DNA from: Candidatus Zipacnadia bacterium
GTDB taxonomy: Bacteria; Armatimonadota; UBA5377; JALGUK01
Direction of reading: 5' to 3'
NCBI GenBank assembly: GCA_029820875.1
Contig: JALGUK010000285.1
Coordinates: forward strand, 1-5,618
Length of the DNA stretch: 5,618 nt
Under the pieces are notes generated by a model, which searched no databases, was not told the origin of the DNA, and was given only the letters and a program-made list of their open reading frames with translations. Positions 5,320 through 5,618 of this stretch are shown piece by piece (position 1 is the stretch's first letter; each line of letters opens with the position of its first letter). Position numbers and translations under genes: made by a program.

Positions 5320-5618
5320 ATGATAAGGATTGGAGTCGTGGACCTGGACACGTCCCATCCGGGCGCATTCCACGACATTCTCAAAGATGTGGACGGCGTT
5401 GCAGTGACGGCCGTCTGCGACATGGGCGACGTGAATCCACCCGGATTTGCAGAGCAGTACGCCGAGGAACGCGGGATTGAGACCGTATGCGAGACGCCTG
5501 AGCAGATGGTGGACCTGGTGGATGCAGCCATGATACAAGGCTGCGATTGGGACCGGCACCTGGAGCGGGCGAGGCCGTTCCTGGAAGCAGGGAAGCCCAC
5601 ATTCATAGACAAGCCCAC
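5320..5618 (+). CDS. Gfo/Idh/MocA-type oxidoreductase, N-terminal part (runs off the window)
   Basis: Ninety-nine codons plus two bases of an open frame continue past the window end. The pattern is that of an NAD(P)-dependent Gfo/Idh/MocA oxidoreductase Rossmann domain: first strand MIRIGVVDLDTSHP, second strand VAVTAVCDMGD (residues 27-37), helix FAEQYAEERGI (43-53), then PEQMVDLVDAAMIQG (60-74), HLERARPFLEAGKPTFIDKP at 80-99. The final IDKP corresponds to the family's conserved E-K-P catalytic and cofactor segment. The first loop reads D-L-D-T-S-H-P instead of the usual G-x-G-x-x-G, a variant form. Family members oxidise, reduce or rearrange sugars and cyclitols in the cytoplasm, and here the substrate is unknown. 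The start is secured by the AAAGGAG site. It lies 88 nt after the CapA-family gene on the same strand. Confidence 0.82.
   Translation, partial: MIRIGVVDLDTSHPGAFHDILKDVDGVAVTAVCDMGDVNPPGFAEQYAEERGIETVCETPEQMVDLVDAAMIQGCDWDRHLERARPFLEAGKPTFIDKP

Noticed and set aside
4539..5618. Long antisense open frame opposite the CapA-family gene and the oxidoreductase
   Set aside because: It covers two genes with clear family motifs on the plus strand and itself shows no motif or plausible start.
1..5618. CRISPR array, insertion sequence or attachment site
   Set aside because: There are no spaced direct repeats, no transposase or integrase frame and no terminal inverted repeats. The only notable direct repeat is the 14-bp tandem duplication.

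Overview
This roughly 60% GC window is densely coded and bacterial. The gene set combines a sialidase-like BNR protein, a secreted TIM-barrel glycosidase-like protein, a CapA-type protein and a non-canonical Gfo/Idh/MocA oxidoreductase. That mix is typical of polysaccharide-degrading lineages such as Armatimonadota, Planctomycetota and relatives. The assignment is an inference from gene content, since no taxonomic marker gene is present.

Layout. Bases 1-1044 (+) hold the 3' part of a BNR/Asp-box sialidase-like gene that enters from outside the window. Its stop codon abuts the ATG of a secreted glycoside-hydrolase-like gene (1045-2386, +), so the two look like one transcription unit. This second gene is broken twice: a frame-changing deletion near 1270, and a perfect 14-bp tandem duplication at 2213-2240. 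Removing one copy of the duplication restores the downstream reading frame exactly. Convergent to it on the minus strand lies a probable two-gene operon: a CRP/FNR-family regulator (3742 to 3065) followed 21 nt later by an HD-domain phosphohydrolase (3043 to 2408). A gap of about 295 bp (3743-4037) separates the regulator from a divergent CapA-family gene (4038-5231, +). It contains a perfect 6-1-6 palindrome and a second, imperfect dyad. The window ends in the first 99 codons of a Gfo/Idh/MocA-type oxidoreductase (from 5320, +), which has a strong ribosome-binding site and a plausible sigma-70 promoter.

How the genes may work together. The sialidase-like protein, the glycosidase-like protein and the oxidoreductase fit extracellular glycan attack followed by sugar oxidation. 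The CRP-type regulator keeps the effector-pocket and DNA-recognition residues of cAMP-responsive CRP, and the HD protein could act on a nucleotide or phosphate compound. A link between the regulator and the flanking glycan genes is possible but not shown by the sequence. I see no RNA gene, CRISPR array or insertion sequence, and no clear new defence or mobile system. The most notable feature is the doubly damaged gene, which is either a very recent pseudogene or an assembly problem.
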